A DNA stretch of 64,000 nucleotides from an uncultured Dorea sp. GTDB taxonomy: Bacteria; Bacillota; Clostridia; Lachnospirales; Lachnospiraceae. The stretch spans positions 20,775 to 84,774 of the forward strand of contig CAJUTH010000010.1 in assembly GCA_910589275.1 (NCBI GenBank), given 5' to 3'. Shown one piece after another: positions 46,755 to 55,623 of this stretch. The notes below the pieces were generated by a model. It was given only the letters and a program-made list of their open reading frames with translations, searched no databases and had not been told where the DNA came from. The position numbers and the translations under genes are program-made. Within the stretch, counting starts at the first letter, position 1; each line of letters starts with the position of its first letter.

Positions 46755-47555
46755 CTATCCGCGGGACTTTCCTCCGGAAATATTAATGGTCGTTCCCGCG
46801 ATGTAGCTTGCCCGGTCAGAAACCAGATACGCTACCAGATCGCCAACCTCGTCTAACTTTCCGTCGCGGCCCATCGGAATCACCTTCGTATAATCCGTGG
46901 ACAGCTCTTCCGGCTTACATCCCCTTGTATACGCCAGAGCCTCATTATAAGCTGCTGTCCGAAGCCCTGTTGCCTCCATAATTCCGGGCGCGCATGCCAG
47001 TACGCGGATATTGTATTTGCCAAGTTCCTTCGCCCATGAGCGGGTAAAGCTGTCTACCGCCCCCTTTGTTGCGGAGTACGCCGACTGTCCCTGAGAGCCT
47101 TCCTTTCCGGACTCAGAGGACATATTTACAATCACGCCCCCGCCCTGCTTTAACATCTGCTTTGCGCAGGCCTGTGCACAGAGGAACACACCCTTTACAT
47201 TTACTGCAAACATCTTGTTAAAGGAATCGTCGTTCAGCTCATACTGCGGCTTCTCTCCGGCAACGTCAACCAGAAGCCTGGGAAGATTGATCCCCGCATT
47301 ATTTACCAATGCGTCAATCCTGCCATATTTTGCTACCACCGCGTCCGTCATCGCCTTTACGCTGTCTGGGTCGGTAACGTTGCACTGAACGCAATACGCG
47401 CCGTCCAGCAAAGCCCCCGTCTCTACATTCATGTCTACGATCACCGCATTAGCTCCTACGCCCATCAGCCTCTCTGCTACATGTTTGCCGATACCGGACG
47501 CGCCGCCTGTTACGATCACGACCTTACCTTCCAGCTCAAGCCAGTTCTTATCCAT
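46755..47555 (-). CDS. srlD: Sorbitol-6-phosphate dehydrogenase
   Basis: An SDR enzyme that oxidises sorbitol 6-phosphate to fructose 6-phosphate with NAD+. The 266 aa have TGGASGIG for cofactor binding, NNAGIN, the catalytic Ser in VNMSSESGKEG and YSATK. The C-terminal YIAGTTINISGGKSRG is SDR-typical. Substrate is assigned from the srl genes downstream. It is the first gene of the operon; GGAGG precedes the ATG. Confidence 0.9.
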   Translation of the reverse strand: MDKNWLELEGKVVIVTGGASGIGKHVAERLMGVGANAVIVDMNVETGALLDGAYCVQCNVTDPDSVKAMTDAVVAKYGRIDALVNNAGINLPRLLVDVAGEKPQYELNDDSFNKMFAVNVKGVFLCAQACAKQMLKQGGGVIVNMSSESGKEGSQGQSAYSATKGAVDSFTRSWAKELGKYNIRVLACAPGIMEATGLRTAAYNEALAYTRGCKPEELSTDYTKVIPMGRDGKLDEVGDLVAYLVSDRASYIAGTTINISGGKSRG

Positions 47556-47710
47556 TTCTTTCTCCTCCTTCTGATACCTTGCTTTTCTTTTATGAGCCCA
47601 TTGTACAAAACAGAAACACAGCCTTTAATACCAGCTTTTTCTCACCCATGGAAATGAATTAGTTCATCGTTTTTCCACTTCTTGGAAATACGTTTTTTAT
47701 TTATTTTTAT

Positions 47711-47744
47711 AATTACTTTTATTAATTGTTTTATTAAAGTAATT
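47711..47744 (-). promoter_or_regulatory. Inverted repeat at the sorbitol operon start, possible operator
   Basis: AATTACTTT (47711-47719) and AAAGTAATT (47736-47744) form a perfect 9-bp inverted repeat with a 16-nt AT-rich spacer, beginning 2 nt after the -10 box. The position would suit a repressor or a leader hairpin. A TTTCCA/TGGAAA repeat follows in the leader near 47665-47682. Confidence 0.55.
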
Positions 47745-47746
47745 TC

Positions 47747-47774
47747 ATTATAACACAAAGACAAAGAATGTCAA
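47747..47774 (-). promoter_or_regulatory. Sorbitol operon promoter
   Basis: On the minus strand a perfect TTGACA (47769-47774), 16 bases, a perfect TATAAT (47747-47752). The leader to srlD is nearly 190 nt. A near-consensus promoter suggests control by repression or antitermination in addition to activation. Confidence 0.85.
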
Positions 47775-47805
47775 TACATTTAAAGTATTTCCCATTTCAG
47801 AAAAA

Positions 47806-47842
47806 ATATCCCGGTTACCGCACTTGCGATAACCGGGATATC
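47806..47842 (-). terminator. Terminator of the CDF/2'-5' RNA ligase-like genes
   Basis: ATATCCCGGTTA pairs with TAACCGGGATAT, followed on the minus strand by TTTTTTC, 9 nt after the stop at 47851. Confidence 0.92.
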
Positions 47843-47850
47843 TCCCTCTC

Positions 47851-48414
47851 TTATTTTATTTCTCTTTGAATCCGTTCCTCTTTCTCCGGCAGTTCCCACA
47901 CCTTTATATCCTGATAAGGGTTACTCCGCGCCAGCCCAATCCTTGTTCCCTTTCCGGTAAACGGAGTGAAATCCGCCTGCAGGATATGGAATCCCAAGAG
48001 CATCTGCTTCTCTGACAGAGTCCGGGCTATCGTTGTATGAGGAATCCAACCGTAAGGCCGGTATCGGCTGATCTCTTCTCCCTCATTCCTGCCCGCCCTG
48101 TCCGCGGCTGCATTTGCAGATACGCACAGCTCATGCAGATACCGGCTCAAAACCGGCAAAAGAAACAATACACGGGGCTTAAAACTTCCGATCGCCGCCC
48201 AGTCAATGCTTCCCGCATGCCACAACCCGGCGCTCCCATCCAGCGCTTCCTTCAGTTCCCTTTCCCTCTTAGTTTTACAGGCAGCTATCGTAAGATGGGG
48301 CGGAATCTCATGCTCCAGCATATAAAAGTTTCCTGTTTTTTCTGCCGTTCTCCTGATAAGTTTCTGTAATATCCGTTCTGTTTCTTCATCAAAATACAGC
48401 GAAACCAAATACAT
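47851..48414 (-). CDS. 2'-5' RNA ligase/cyclic phosphodiesterase superfamily protein
   Basis: A 187-aa protein with the two HxT motifs of the 2H phosphoesterase fold, PHLTIAA and PHTTIAR. Such proteins act on 2',3'-cyclic phosphates or RNA ends; the true substrate is unknown. I chose the ATG at 48414 (MYLVSLYF), 9 nt after AAAGG; an ATG three codons upstream is possible. It follows the cation transporter gene. Confidence 0.82.
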   Translation of the reverse strand: MYLVSLYFDEETERILQKLIRRTAEKTGNFYMLEHEIPPHLTIAACKTKRERELKEALDGSAGLWHAGSIDWAAIGSFKPRVLFLLPVLSRYLHELCVSANAAADRAGRNEGEEISRYRPYGWIPHTTIARTLSEKQMLLGFHILQADFTPFTGKGTRIGLARSNPYQDIKVWELPEKEERIQREIK

Positions 48415-48458
48415 GGGCTTCATCCTTTCCTGACCAGAAAAAATCGTTCATTTTCACT

Positions 48459-49331
48459 CTAAACCGGATTCATATGAATCAAAATGTGCTTAATCTTCGG
48501 CCATCCTTCTTCAATCGCATCGTGTACCTGCTCGGCAATCGCATGGCTCTCCCCAAGGGAAAGCTCCTTATCCGCCCCAATCTCCATCTCAACATAGATC
48601 TTATTGCCAAACATCCGGGTTCTCAAAAGATCCACCCGCAGTACGCCCGGAATCCCAAGGGCGCATTCCTTAAGCTCCTTCTCTGTCTGCTCATTGCAGG
48701 ACTTATCCACCATCTTATCAATCGCGTCCTTGAAAATATCCAGCGCCGCTTTTTCAATAAAACCGCAGATCACAATGCTCGCGGCCGGTTCCATACCCGG
48801 GAATCCCATGATCGCGCCGCCGATGCCGATCAATGCGCCTATAGAAGATAAGGAATCCGACCGGTGATGCCATGCATCCGCCATCAGCGCGGCAGAATCA
48901 ATCTTCTTTGCATAGTATCTGGTATACCAGAACATAGCCTCTTTCACCCCAATGGATACTGCCGCAGCCACAAGAGCCAGCATTCCCGGAACAGCCGTTA
49001 CGTACTCTCCCCGCAAAAGCTTTCCGGCCGCAGAATACCCAATGCCCAGGCCCGTAACTGCAAGTACGGTAGACAAGACGATGGCTGCAACACATTCCAG
49101 CCTTTCATGCCCAAAAGGATGTTCCTTATCCGACTCCTTACTTGCCATCTTCACTCCGGCCACCACAACAATACTGCTGAACACATCCGACGCAGAATGC
49201 ACCGCATCACTGACCATTGCGCCTGAATGGGCAATGATCCCGGCAAAAAACTTAAATAACGAAAGTATTAAATTCCATATGATACTGACCAGAGATACCC
49301 TGACCGCCGTTTTCTCAAAATAAGCTTCCAT
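48459..49331 (-). CDS. Cation diffusion facilitator family transporter
   Basis: A 290-aa inner-membrane metal/H+ antiporter with six helices and a cytoplasmic C-terminal domain. The metal site residues appear in SDAVHSASDVFSS (helix 2) and ADAWHHRSDSLSS (helix 5). KEHPFGHERLE is the conserved loop after helix 2. DAWHHRSD, with HxxxD, fits zinc, iron or manganese transport. GGGAGG precedes the ATG. Confidence 0.92.
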   Translation of the reverse strand: MEAYFEKTAVRVSLVSIIWNLILSLFKFFAGIIAHSGAMVSDAVHSASDVFSSIVVVAGVKMASKESDKEHPFGHERLECVAAIVLSTVLAVTGLGIGYSAAGKLLRGEYVTAVPGMLALVAAAVSIGVKEAMFWYTRYYAKKIDSAALMADAWHHRSDSLSSIGALIGIGGAIMGFPGMEPAASIVICGFIEKAALDIFKDAIDKMVDKSCNEQTEKELKECALGIPGVLRVDLLRTRMFGNKIYVEMEIGADKELSLGESHAIAEQVHDAIEEGWPKIKHILIHMNPV

Positions 49332-49422
49332 TCCATAACCTCCCGAAACGATTCAAATCAATCAGCCCTGTGCGGTATATTTTCCTCATTCCTCCAGACG
49401 TATTGCCATTTTACCTGCCATC

Positions 49423-49905
49423 CTATTTTTCTTTCATAACAAAAGACTTGTGATCCACTGCCCTCATGGTCGCAAGGATGCCGTCCAGATGATCGTATTC
49501 ATGCTGGATCAGCTCCGCCATATCGTCATCCATTTTCTCCTCCCGCATCTCCCAGTTCTCATCCCGGTAACGCAGGATACAATGCCGGTAACGGCAAACC
49601 CTCACCAAAAGTCCGGGAAATGACATACAATCGTCCATCAGCTCCATCTTCTCGTCTCCCAGAAATTCCAGCGAAGGGTTGATAATTACATAGGGCTTAT
49701 CTGTCAGAATGCAGATCATCCGCTTATGCACTCCGATCTGGGGCGCGGCAATTGCCCTGCCAAATCCGTAATCCCGGCGGATCCCCCGGATACAGTCAAA
49801 CATATCCTCATAGACAGGGCGCAGTTCCTCTAATTCTTCCTTTTTTACTTCCTCACTTACCTGATACAGCTTAGGATCCCCAAGCAATAATATGTTCCGT
49901 TCCAT
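49423..49905 (-). CDS. def: Peptide deformylase
   Basis: PDF removes the N-formyl group from nascent proteins. The 160 aa show motif 1 as GRAIAAPQIG, motif 2 as DDCMSFPG (in place of EGCLS) and the metal motif QHEYDHLDGI. The deviating motif 2 is seen in Clostridial paralogues, so it may be a secondary deformylase. ATG at 49905 with AAGGAA upstream; the frame to 49953 crosses the upstream terminator. Confidence 0.9.
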   Translation of the reverse strand: MERNILLLGDPKLYQVSEEVKKEELEELRPVYEDMFDCIRGIRRDYGFGRAIAAPQIGVHKRMICILTDKPYVIINPSLEFLGDEKMELMDDCMSFPGLLVRVCRYRHCILRYRDENWEMREEKMDDDMAELIQHEYDHLDGILATMRAVDHKSFVMKEK

Positions 49906-49934
49906 ATCATATTCCTTTTTTCCGTAGTATAATA

Positions 49935-49972
49935 ATATCGGTGATCGTATCATCCCCTACGTTCACCGATAT
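49935..49972 (-). terminator. Hairpin between the PHP phosphatase and peptide deformylase genes
   Basis: ATATCGGTGA and TCACCGATAT form a 10-bp stem, followed on the minus strand by TATTATACTACGG. It may terminate the upstream gene; the T tract is interrupted. An ATACAATA/TATTGTAT palindrome lies next to it (about 49974-49990). Confidence 0.55.
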
Positions 49973-50052
49973 ATACAATATCTATTGTATCCCTGTTATT
50001 CCTCCGCGTCAACAGTCTCTTTCGCGTCATTTTTAGAAAACAGATCAATCTT

Positions 50053-50883
50053 TTATAATTGGTAAAACACCGGCCTCATCCTGTCATAAGTACAGAAGTA
50101 CCGAAATCCCAACTCTTTCAAAAGCTCTTTTGCATCGCCAATATACGCCCCCAGATGAATATCTTTATGACTGTCACTCCCAATCGTAATGATTTCCCCT
50201 CCAAGCTTTAGGTACAGCTTCAGGATATCTTTGGAAGGCGTTGTATCTGTAAGCCCATATCGGTGATAAGAAGTATTAAACTCTATCCCCTTCCCATCCT
50301 CAATCACAAGTTTCAGTATCTCCGAAACCAGCGGCTCTATGTTTTCAAAGGGATAATTTCCCTCTTTATCATACCGTGAAATCAAATCCATATGGCCAAG
50401 CACACTATAATCCTTATATCTTTTAGCCAATTGCAGCATTTCTTCATAATACCGCTCATTGTACTCCTTCTGGCTCCTTCCTTTCTGAAAATCCTGCGTC
50501 CAGAATTCCTGATCCTCCACCTGATGAACCGAAAGAATCACAAAATCCAGCATGTATTTCTCAAACAGCGCCTCATACTTTGAAATGGTATGGATCTGCA
50601 TCCCAAACTCCAAGCCCTTTCTGATGGTAATCTGCCCTCCGTATCTCTCCTTCAGGCTCTCAATCGCCGCAAAATACCTTGGATAGTCCACATTCGCTAA
50701 CGGCTCGCTGCCACGGTACCGGATCGGGGTTCCTAAGTCCCAGTCTGCCTTGATCCCATAATCCACATGATCTGTAAAACAAATCTCTTCCATCCCCATG
50801 GCGATCGCATCCTTTACCACCTGTTCCATGGGATATATAGAATCATCACTAAATTCCGTATGTACATGATAATCTGCAAACAT
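50053..50883 (-). CDS. PHP-domain histidinol-phosphatase (HisJ family)
   Basis: A 276-aa PHP phosphoesterase. Metal ligands are in DYHVHTEFSDDS, FTDHVDYG, the glutamate of GLEFGMQ, DFVILSVHQVE and TIGSDSH. HisJ dephosphorylates histidinol phosphate, but many family members have other substrates, and no his genes are near. ATG at 50883; an upstream frame to 50931 lacks support. After the TAA stop the frame stays open for 17 more sense codons (see findings). Confidence 0.85.
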   Translation of the reverse strand: MFADYHVHTEFSDDSIYPMEQVVKDAIAMGMEEICFTDHVDYGIKADWDLGTPIRYRGSEPLANVDYPRYFAAIESLKERYGGQITIRKGLEFGMQIHTISKYEALFEKYMLDFVILSVHQVEDQEFWTQDFQKGRSQKEYNERYYEEMLQLAKRYKDYSVLGHMDLISRYDKEGNYPFENIEPLVSEILKLVIEDGKGIEFNTSYHRYGLTDTTPSKDILKLYLKLGGEIITIGSDSHKDIHLGAYIGDAKELLKELGFRYFCTYDRMRPVFYQL

Positions 50884-50975
50884 ATGCTTTTCCCTTGATT
50901 TTCCTTTCCTGAAGCTTTCCCAGCCAAACAAAATCCGTTATTTGCTGTTAGTACACCGATCTTTCTTCATTTTCC

Positions 50976-51605
50976 TTAAAATTCCATATGTTCCGTAATA
51001 TCTGCCCATGCCTCGTCGTCAATCTCTTCTTCACGAAATAAAAGCCTCTTATCTGCGTCCGTGATCTTCCGGATCACCTTACAGGGATTGCCTGCGGCAA
51101 CACACCAGTCCGGAATGTCCTTTGTCACCACGCTGCCCGCGCCGATCACCACGTTGCTGCCAATCGTCACACCGGGACAGATCACCGAATTACCACCGAT
51201 CCACACATTATCCCCAATAGTTACTTCCTTGCCGTATTCATATTCCGAATTACGGGTAACCGGATGAATAGGGTGCCCGGCAGTATACACCGCCACGTTC
51301 GGAGCCATCTGGCAGTTGTCCCCTATCTTAATCTTAGCCACATCCAGAAAGGTGCAGTTATAATTGGCGAAAAAATTCTTCCCCACCTCAATATGCTTCC
51401 CATAATCACAGTAAAAGGGCGGATTGATAAAGGCTCCCTCCGACTTCCCAAGAAGCTCCTTCACCACCTCCTGCAGGCCGTCAAAATCAGACCGGTCCAT
51501 AAAATTCAATTTCTGTAAAATTCTCCTGCACACCGCCTGCTCCTCAAAAATACTCTCATCGGAAATATACGCCATTCCAGCGTCTCTTCTCTCTTTATGC
51601 GTCAT
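50976..51605 (-). CDS. Maltose/galactoside O-acetyltransferase family protein
   Basis: A 209-aa left-handed beta-helix acetyltransferase. The N-terminal Mac domain (MTHKERRDAGMAYISDESI) is followed by hexapeptide repeats (IKIGDNCQMAPNVAVYTAGH with catalytic His, VTIGDNVWIGGNSVICPGVTIG) and the CoA-binding end AAGNPCKVIRKI. It probably acetylates sugars, with unclear physiological role. ATG at 51605 with GGAGG at 7 nt. It stands 112 nt after the broken beta-galactosidase, an association seen for lac systems. Confidence 0.92.
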   Translation of the reverse strand: MTHKERRDAGMAYISDESIFEEQAVCRRILQKLNFMDRSDFDGLQEVVKELLGKSEGAFINPPFYCDYGKHIEVGKNFFANYNCTFLDVAKIKIGDNCQMAPNVAVYTAGHPIHPVTRNSEYEYGKEVTIGDNVWIGGNSVICPGVTIGSNVVIGAGSVVTKDIPDWCVAAGNPCKVIRKITDADKRLLFREEEIDDEAWADITEHMEF

Positions 51606-51717
51606 TGTAAAACCTCCGTTATGTAAAATACTAGGGCTGTTCCATTCCATTGCCATAAGAATCATCTTTTTTCAAAAAATCTATTCTACCAATTATATCA
51701 CTTTCACGCTTTGTTTT

Positions 51718-53022
51718 CTATAAAAAAATCACTCTTTTGTGCCACACATCAACTTCCGTATCCCATTCATTATCATAATCTTTAAGCAATGCAAACGCCG
51801 GCACATTTTCTGCGCCGCAGACCGCGTCAATACTCTTTAATTTCCGGTAAAAATCCCGAACCTCCGCAAGTTTCCTGTTGTCGCGGTTATCATAATCCAG
51901 AATGCCGTGCCAATAAATCTCCGTTCCTATTGTACAGGTTCTCCATCGGAAAAATGAAATATAATCCGCTCCCTGCGCGACGCTCTGCATCGCCCACAGC
52001 GTTAACTGCCCCGGTCTCGGAGCCGGTCCTTCCATCCTCGTAGTCCAGCCGTTTGCCCCCGACTGCTGCTCCATGATCCCAAAATGAGGACAGACCGAAC
52101 GGACCTCATTCAAATGCATCGTCCATTTCCGGTCATTCAAATCATCTGCCTTTATTAAATCTCTGTCCAGCCCAAAAGCGAAGCTTGGATAAGAATCATA
52201 GGTAAATACATCCAAACATTCTTTCTCCATACGGTGGTTATCCACATTCCAAAATATACCGTTGGTTGTGATAAAGTCCTCCGGCTTTTTATATTTTCGG
52301 ATAATTTCGGCCTGAATCCTGACAAACTTCAAAGTACTGTCGGAAAGGAAACGGAAATAATCCAAATGCTGGTGCGGATTAATCCCATTATTCAAGACCG
52401 GCCTCGGAACATACAACTCCTCCCATTCTGTATATGTCTGATTCCAGAATACGGTTCCCCATGCCTCATTCAATTTATCAAGGGTTTTATATTTCTTCTT
52501 CAGAAACACCCGGAACGCAGCAGAATCAGCTTCTGAATAGAACTCGTAGGTCTCGCAGTTTAATTCATTGTCGATCTGCCAGCCTGCAACCGCCGGATGC
52601 TTTCCGTAATGCTCCGCCTCCTTTTCTACGATTCTTGCGCTGAGCTTCTGATAAACGAGCGAATTATAATTATAATGCCGTCTGCCACCATGCCGGTAGA
52701 GTACGCCGTCCTTTGTTCCGTTCAGAGTTTCAGGATACTTCCTTGTAAGCCATGCCGGAGGCGTAGCGGTAGGGGTTCCAAAGATCACCTTCATGCCCTT
52801 TTCCTTGCATAAATCCAAAAACTTGTCAAAAAATCCAAATTCAAACCTGCCCTCTTCCGGCTCAATCTTATTCCAAGCAAACTCTGCAATACGGACCACG
52901 CTGATTCCGGCGTTAAGCATTCTGTCCAAATCCCAGACCCACAAATTTTCATCTCAATGCTCCGGATAATAGCATACCCCCATAGTCAGACTCTTCCACC
53001 TGTGATTCTGTTTACGATTCAT
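51718..53022 (-). pseudogene. Glycoside hydrolase family 42 beta-galactosidase, broken
   Basis: The gene starts with ATG at 53022 (AAGGG upstream) and reads MNRKQNHRWKSLTMGVCYYP, then EH, a TGA (52954-52956), then DENL and on for about 400 residues of GH42 catalytic domain. The TGA is where the family has Trp (YYPEHW), a one-base TGG to TGA change. Acid/base Glu is in GWQIDNELN and the nucleophile in GIMEQQSG. The frame ends at VDVWHKRVIFL after about 434 codons, while GH42 enzymes have about 650-700, so the C-terminal domains are gone. The promoter is intact. A pseudogene is the best reading. Confidence 0.85.
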
Positions 53023-53077
53023 CTGATTTATCCCTTTCTATAAAATATTTAAAGTCCTGCCCTATAATTAGGTAAAA

Positions 53078-53106
53078 ATCATACCATATCTACGCGTGGG
53101 TTACAA
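53078..53106 (-). promoter_or_regulatory. Promoter of the GH42 pseudogene
   Basis: On the minus strand TTGTAA (53101-53106), 17 bases, TATGAT (53078-53083), 56 nt before the ATG. Confidence 0.6.
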
Positions 53107-53201
53107 GCATTGCTATTGATTCCTGTAGCTTTAGCATCGGAAATCCTGTATAATCATAGGTATTAGCGATTCTAACCTAAAGACTTTGTGGAGGCATAGT
53201 T

Positions 53202-53669
53202 ATGATTAAATTACAGACTGTTACGGAAGAAGATAGAGAACTTTTCTGGAACATAAATCAAAAATATTTGTATGAAATGACATCATACTATCCTGATGAA
53301 ATGGATAAACAGGGTAATTACCACTATGAATATTTTAATGCTTACTTTGCTGAACCTGAGAGAAAAGCGTTTTTTATTTTTCATAATGAAAAAATGATTG
53401 GTTTTGTAATGCTCAATCCTTATTCAGCAATTGGACATAATCCTGATTATACAATAGCTGAATTTACAATATTTCCTTCATATAGAGGAAAGCATTATGC
53501 ATTTGATGCGGCAAAGTTGATTTTGTCGAGTTATCATGGTCAATGGGAAATAAAATACAATGAGAAAAATGCGGGAGCAAAAAATCTATGGACTACTGTA
53601 ACAGCATCGTACAACCCTCACGTTTATCAGCTAAGCGAACAAGAAACTGTACTTGAATTTACCAATTAA
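53202..53669 (+). CDS. GNAT-like acetyltransferase
   Basis: A 155-aa protein with a GNAT-type core: KAFFIFHNEKMIGFVML, then YTIAEFTIFPSYRGKHYAFDAAK, where YRGKHYA stands for the acetyl-CoA loop. The last 40 residues contain WTTVTASYNPHVYQL. The gene is visibly AT-rich compared with its neighbours and uses A/T-ending codons, which suggests recent transfer. GGAGG lies 8 nt before the ATG and a TATAAT is at 53149-53154. Substrate unknown. Confidence 0.78.
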   Translation: MIKLQTVTEEDRELFWNINQKYLYEMTSYYPDEMDKQGNYHYEYFNAYFAEPERKAFFIFHNEKMIGFVMLNPYSAIGHNPDYTIAEFTIFPSYRGKHYAFDAAKLILSSYHGQWEIKYNEKNAGAKNLWTTVTASYNPHVYQLSEQETVLEFTN

Positions 53670-53738
53670 GAAAAAGCGATAATTTTCTATTTATCGAGAA
53701 GTTGCATGCAAAGAAAAATCGAAATTATACACTAACCA

Positions 53739-53767
53739 TTGACTTTTGTCCGAAATCAGACTATACT
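53739..53767 (+). promoter_or_regulatory. Promoter of the marR-MATE operon
   Basis: TTGACT (53739-53744), 17 bases, TATACT (53762-53767). It is embedded in the operator described next. Confidence 0.85.
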
Positions 53768-53789
53768 AGCATGTAATCTGATTTCGGAC
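53748..53789 (+). promoter_or_regulatory. MarR operator, 13-bp inverted repeat
   Basis: GTCCGAAATCAGA (53748-53760) and TCTGATTTCGGAC (53777-53789) are perfectly complementary and flank the -10 box. A MarR dimer pair bound here would block RNA polymerase. The regulator is the first gene of the operon, so this is very probably its own operator. Confidence 0.85.
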
Positions 53790-53851
53790 TTTTTACAGAG
53801 GGGAAACCAAACTACCTTGCCAATCAAAAAAATTACAAAAAGGAGACTGCT

Positions 53852-54298
53852 ATGAAACATATAGATCATTTATATGAATACAACGAAATCATAAAAGAAA
53901 ATGATGAAATATACCGCCATCTGGCCAAAGGCTTTCATATGCCGGAATGTACCTTCTGGATTCTCTACACCCTGCGCACCGCCCAGGCTCCCATGACCCA
54001 GAGCGAGCTGTGCAGAATGCTTTACGAACCCAAGCAGACCGTTAATTCCGCGCTGAAGAAGCTGGAAGCCGAAGGCTTTCTATCCCTCGCTGTGGGAAAC
54101 GACCGGCGTTCCAAAACCATAACCCTTACCGATAAGGGAGAAACTCTTTCCGACCAAACAGTAGACTTGGTTATTTCTGCCGAGAAGCATGCTCTCCTTT
54201 CCTTGGAAGAGACTGAGCAGGACATATTTTTACAGCTATTTCACAAATATACCGATTCATTAAAACAACAGATTGAGGAGTTGAATAAAAAAACATGA
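53852..54298 (+). CDS. MarR family transcriptional regulator
   Basis: A 148-aa winged-helix repressor: APMTQSELCRMLYEPKQTVNSALKKLEAEGFL is the recognition region and NDRRSKTITLTDKGE is the wing. MarR proteins respond to small ligands and often control efflux pumps. It overlaps the MATE transporter start by 4 nt (ATGA), so both are translated together. AAAGGAG precedes the ATG. Confidence 0.93.
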   Translation: MKHIDHLYEYNEIIKENDEIYRHLAKGFHMPECTFWILYTLRTAQAPMTQSELCRMLYEPKQTVNSALKKLEAEGFLSLAVGNDRRSKTITLTDKGETLSDQTVDLVISAEKHALLSLEETEQDIFLQLFHKYTDSLKQQIEELNKKT

Positions 54299-55623
54299 AA
54301 ATACAGCTATCTGACCACTTTACTTATCAAAAATTACTGCGTTTTGTATTTCCCACAATTATTATGATGATTTTCACCTCTATCTATGGAGTAATAGACG
54401 GCCTGTTTGTATCGAATTTTGTTGGTAAGACTCCTTTTGCCGCCCTGAATCTGGTCATGCCGTTCGTAATGATTCTCGGCGGTATGGGATTTATGATCGG
54501 AACAGGTGGAAGCGCTCTTGTGGCAATGGAGCTTGGATGCGGAAAGAAGAAAAGGGCAAACCAGACCTTTACTATGCTGATTTTATTCACCATAATTTTG
54601 GGGCTTTTCCTCAGTATCGGCGGTATGCTGGTCATTCGTCCGGTATCCTTATTTTTAGGCGCGACTCCCTCCATGCTGCCGGACTGCGTACTATACGGCC
54701 GGATCACAATCGCCTTCACCGGCGCTATTATGCTGCAGAATGTATTCCAAAGTTTACTCGCGGCAGCAGAAAAGCCGAAGCTTGGGCTTGCCATTACCAT
54801 AATCGCCGGCGTTACCAATGCCATATTAGACGCTGTTTTTATCGCCGGCTTTGGCTGGGGGCTGGCAGGCGCCGCCCTTGCTACGGGAATCGGGCAATGC
54901 ATAGGCGGACTGCTCCCTCTGCTATATTTTTTAAGGCCGAATCCCAGCCTGCTTAAACTAGTTCCCGCCAGGCTGGAACTTAAGCCTATCCTAAAGACAT
55001 GTGCCAACGGTTCCTCCGAAGTAATGTCCAGCGTTTCCTCTTCCACAGTAAGTATGCTCTACAACTTCCAGCTTCTCCGCCTTATCGGAGAGAACGGAGT
55101 CTCTGCTTACGGAGTCCTGATGTATGTGCAGTTTATTTTCATTGCTATTTCCATCGGATATTCCATTGGGAGCGCTCCGATTATCAGCTACCATTACGGC
55201 GCAAAAAACCATGCGGAATTAAAAAATATGCTGCGCAAAAGTACGATACTAATGCTTGGTTCCGGCATCTGGCTGTCCTGCCTTGCTATCTGGCTGTCCT
55301 CGCCTCTGGCAAAGATATTTGTAGGTTATGACGCAGAGCTTTACCGGTTAACCACCCACGCCTTTCACCTATTTGCATCTTCCTTCCTGCTTGCAGGCTT
55401 TAATATATTTGCATCCGGATTTTTTACCGCCCTGAATAACGGAGGAATCTCCGCATGCATCTCTTTCCTCCGCGCGCTGGTCTTTCAGGCTCTGTCCGTA
55501 ATCATACTTCCATTGTTTATCGGCGTAGACGGCATCTGGCTTGCAATCACGGTCGCGGAAGCCTGCGCGTGCATCATATCCCTTGGATTCCTTGCGGCCA
55601 AACGAAAAGTCTATCATTATTAA
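54295..55623 (+). CDS. MATE family efflux transporter
   Basis: A 442-aa membrane protein with about 12 helices in two halves. The first half includes YGVIDGLFVSNFVGKTPFAALNLVMP and GTGGSALVAMELG; the second includes SSEVMSSVSSSTVSMLYN. This is the MATE fold, driven by Na+ or H+ and exporting drugs or metabolites. The tight link to a MarR regulator suggests induction by a substrate. Confidence 0.94.
   Translation: MKIQLSDHFTYQKLLRFVFPTIIMMIFTSIYGVIDGLFVSNFVGKTPFAALNLVMPFVMILGGMGFMIGTGGSALVAMELGCGKKKRANQTFTMLILFTIILGLFLSIGGMLVIRPVSLFLGATPSMLPDCVLYGRITIAFTGAIMLQNVFQSLLAAAEKPKLGLAITIIAGVTNAILDAVFIAGFGWGLAGAALATGIGQCIGGLLPLLYFLRPNPSLLKLVPARLELKPILKTCANGSSEVMSSVSSSTVSMLYNFQLLRLIGENGVSAYGVLMYVQFIFIAISIGYSIGSAPIISYHYGAKNHAELKNMLRKSTILMLGSGIWLSCLAIWLSSPLAKIFVGYDAELYRLTTHAFHLFASSFLLAGFNIFASGFFTALNNGGISACISFLRALVFQALSVIILPLFIGVDGIWLAITVAEACACIISLGFLAAKRKVYHY

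Noticed and set aside
51718..52944. Functional GH42 gene starting at the TTG codon at 52944
   Set aside because: That start has no ribosome-binding site, omits the conserved N-terminal strand, and the enzyme would still lack its C-terminal domains.
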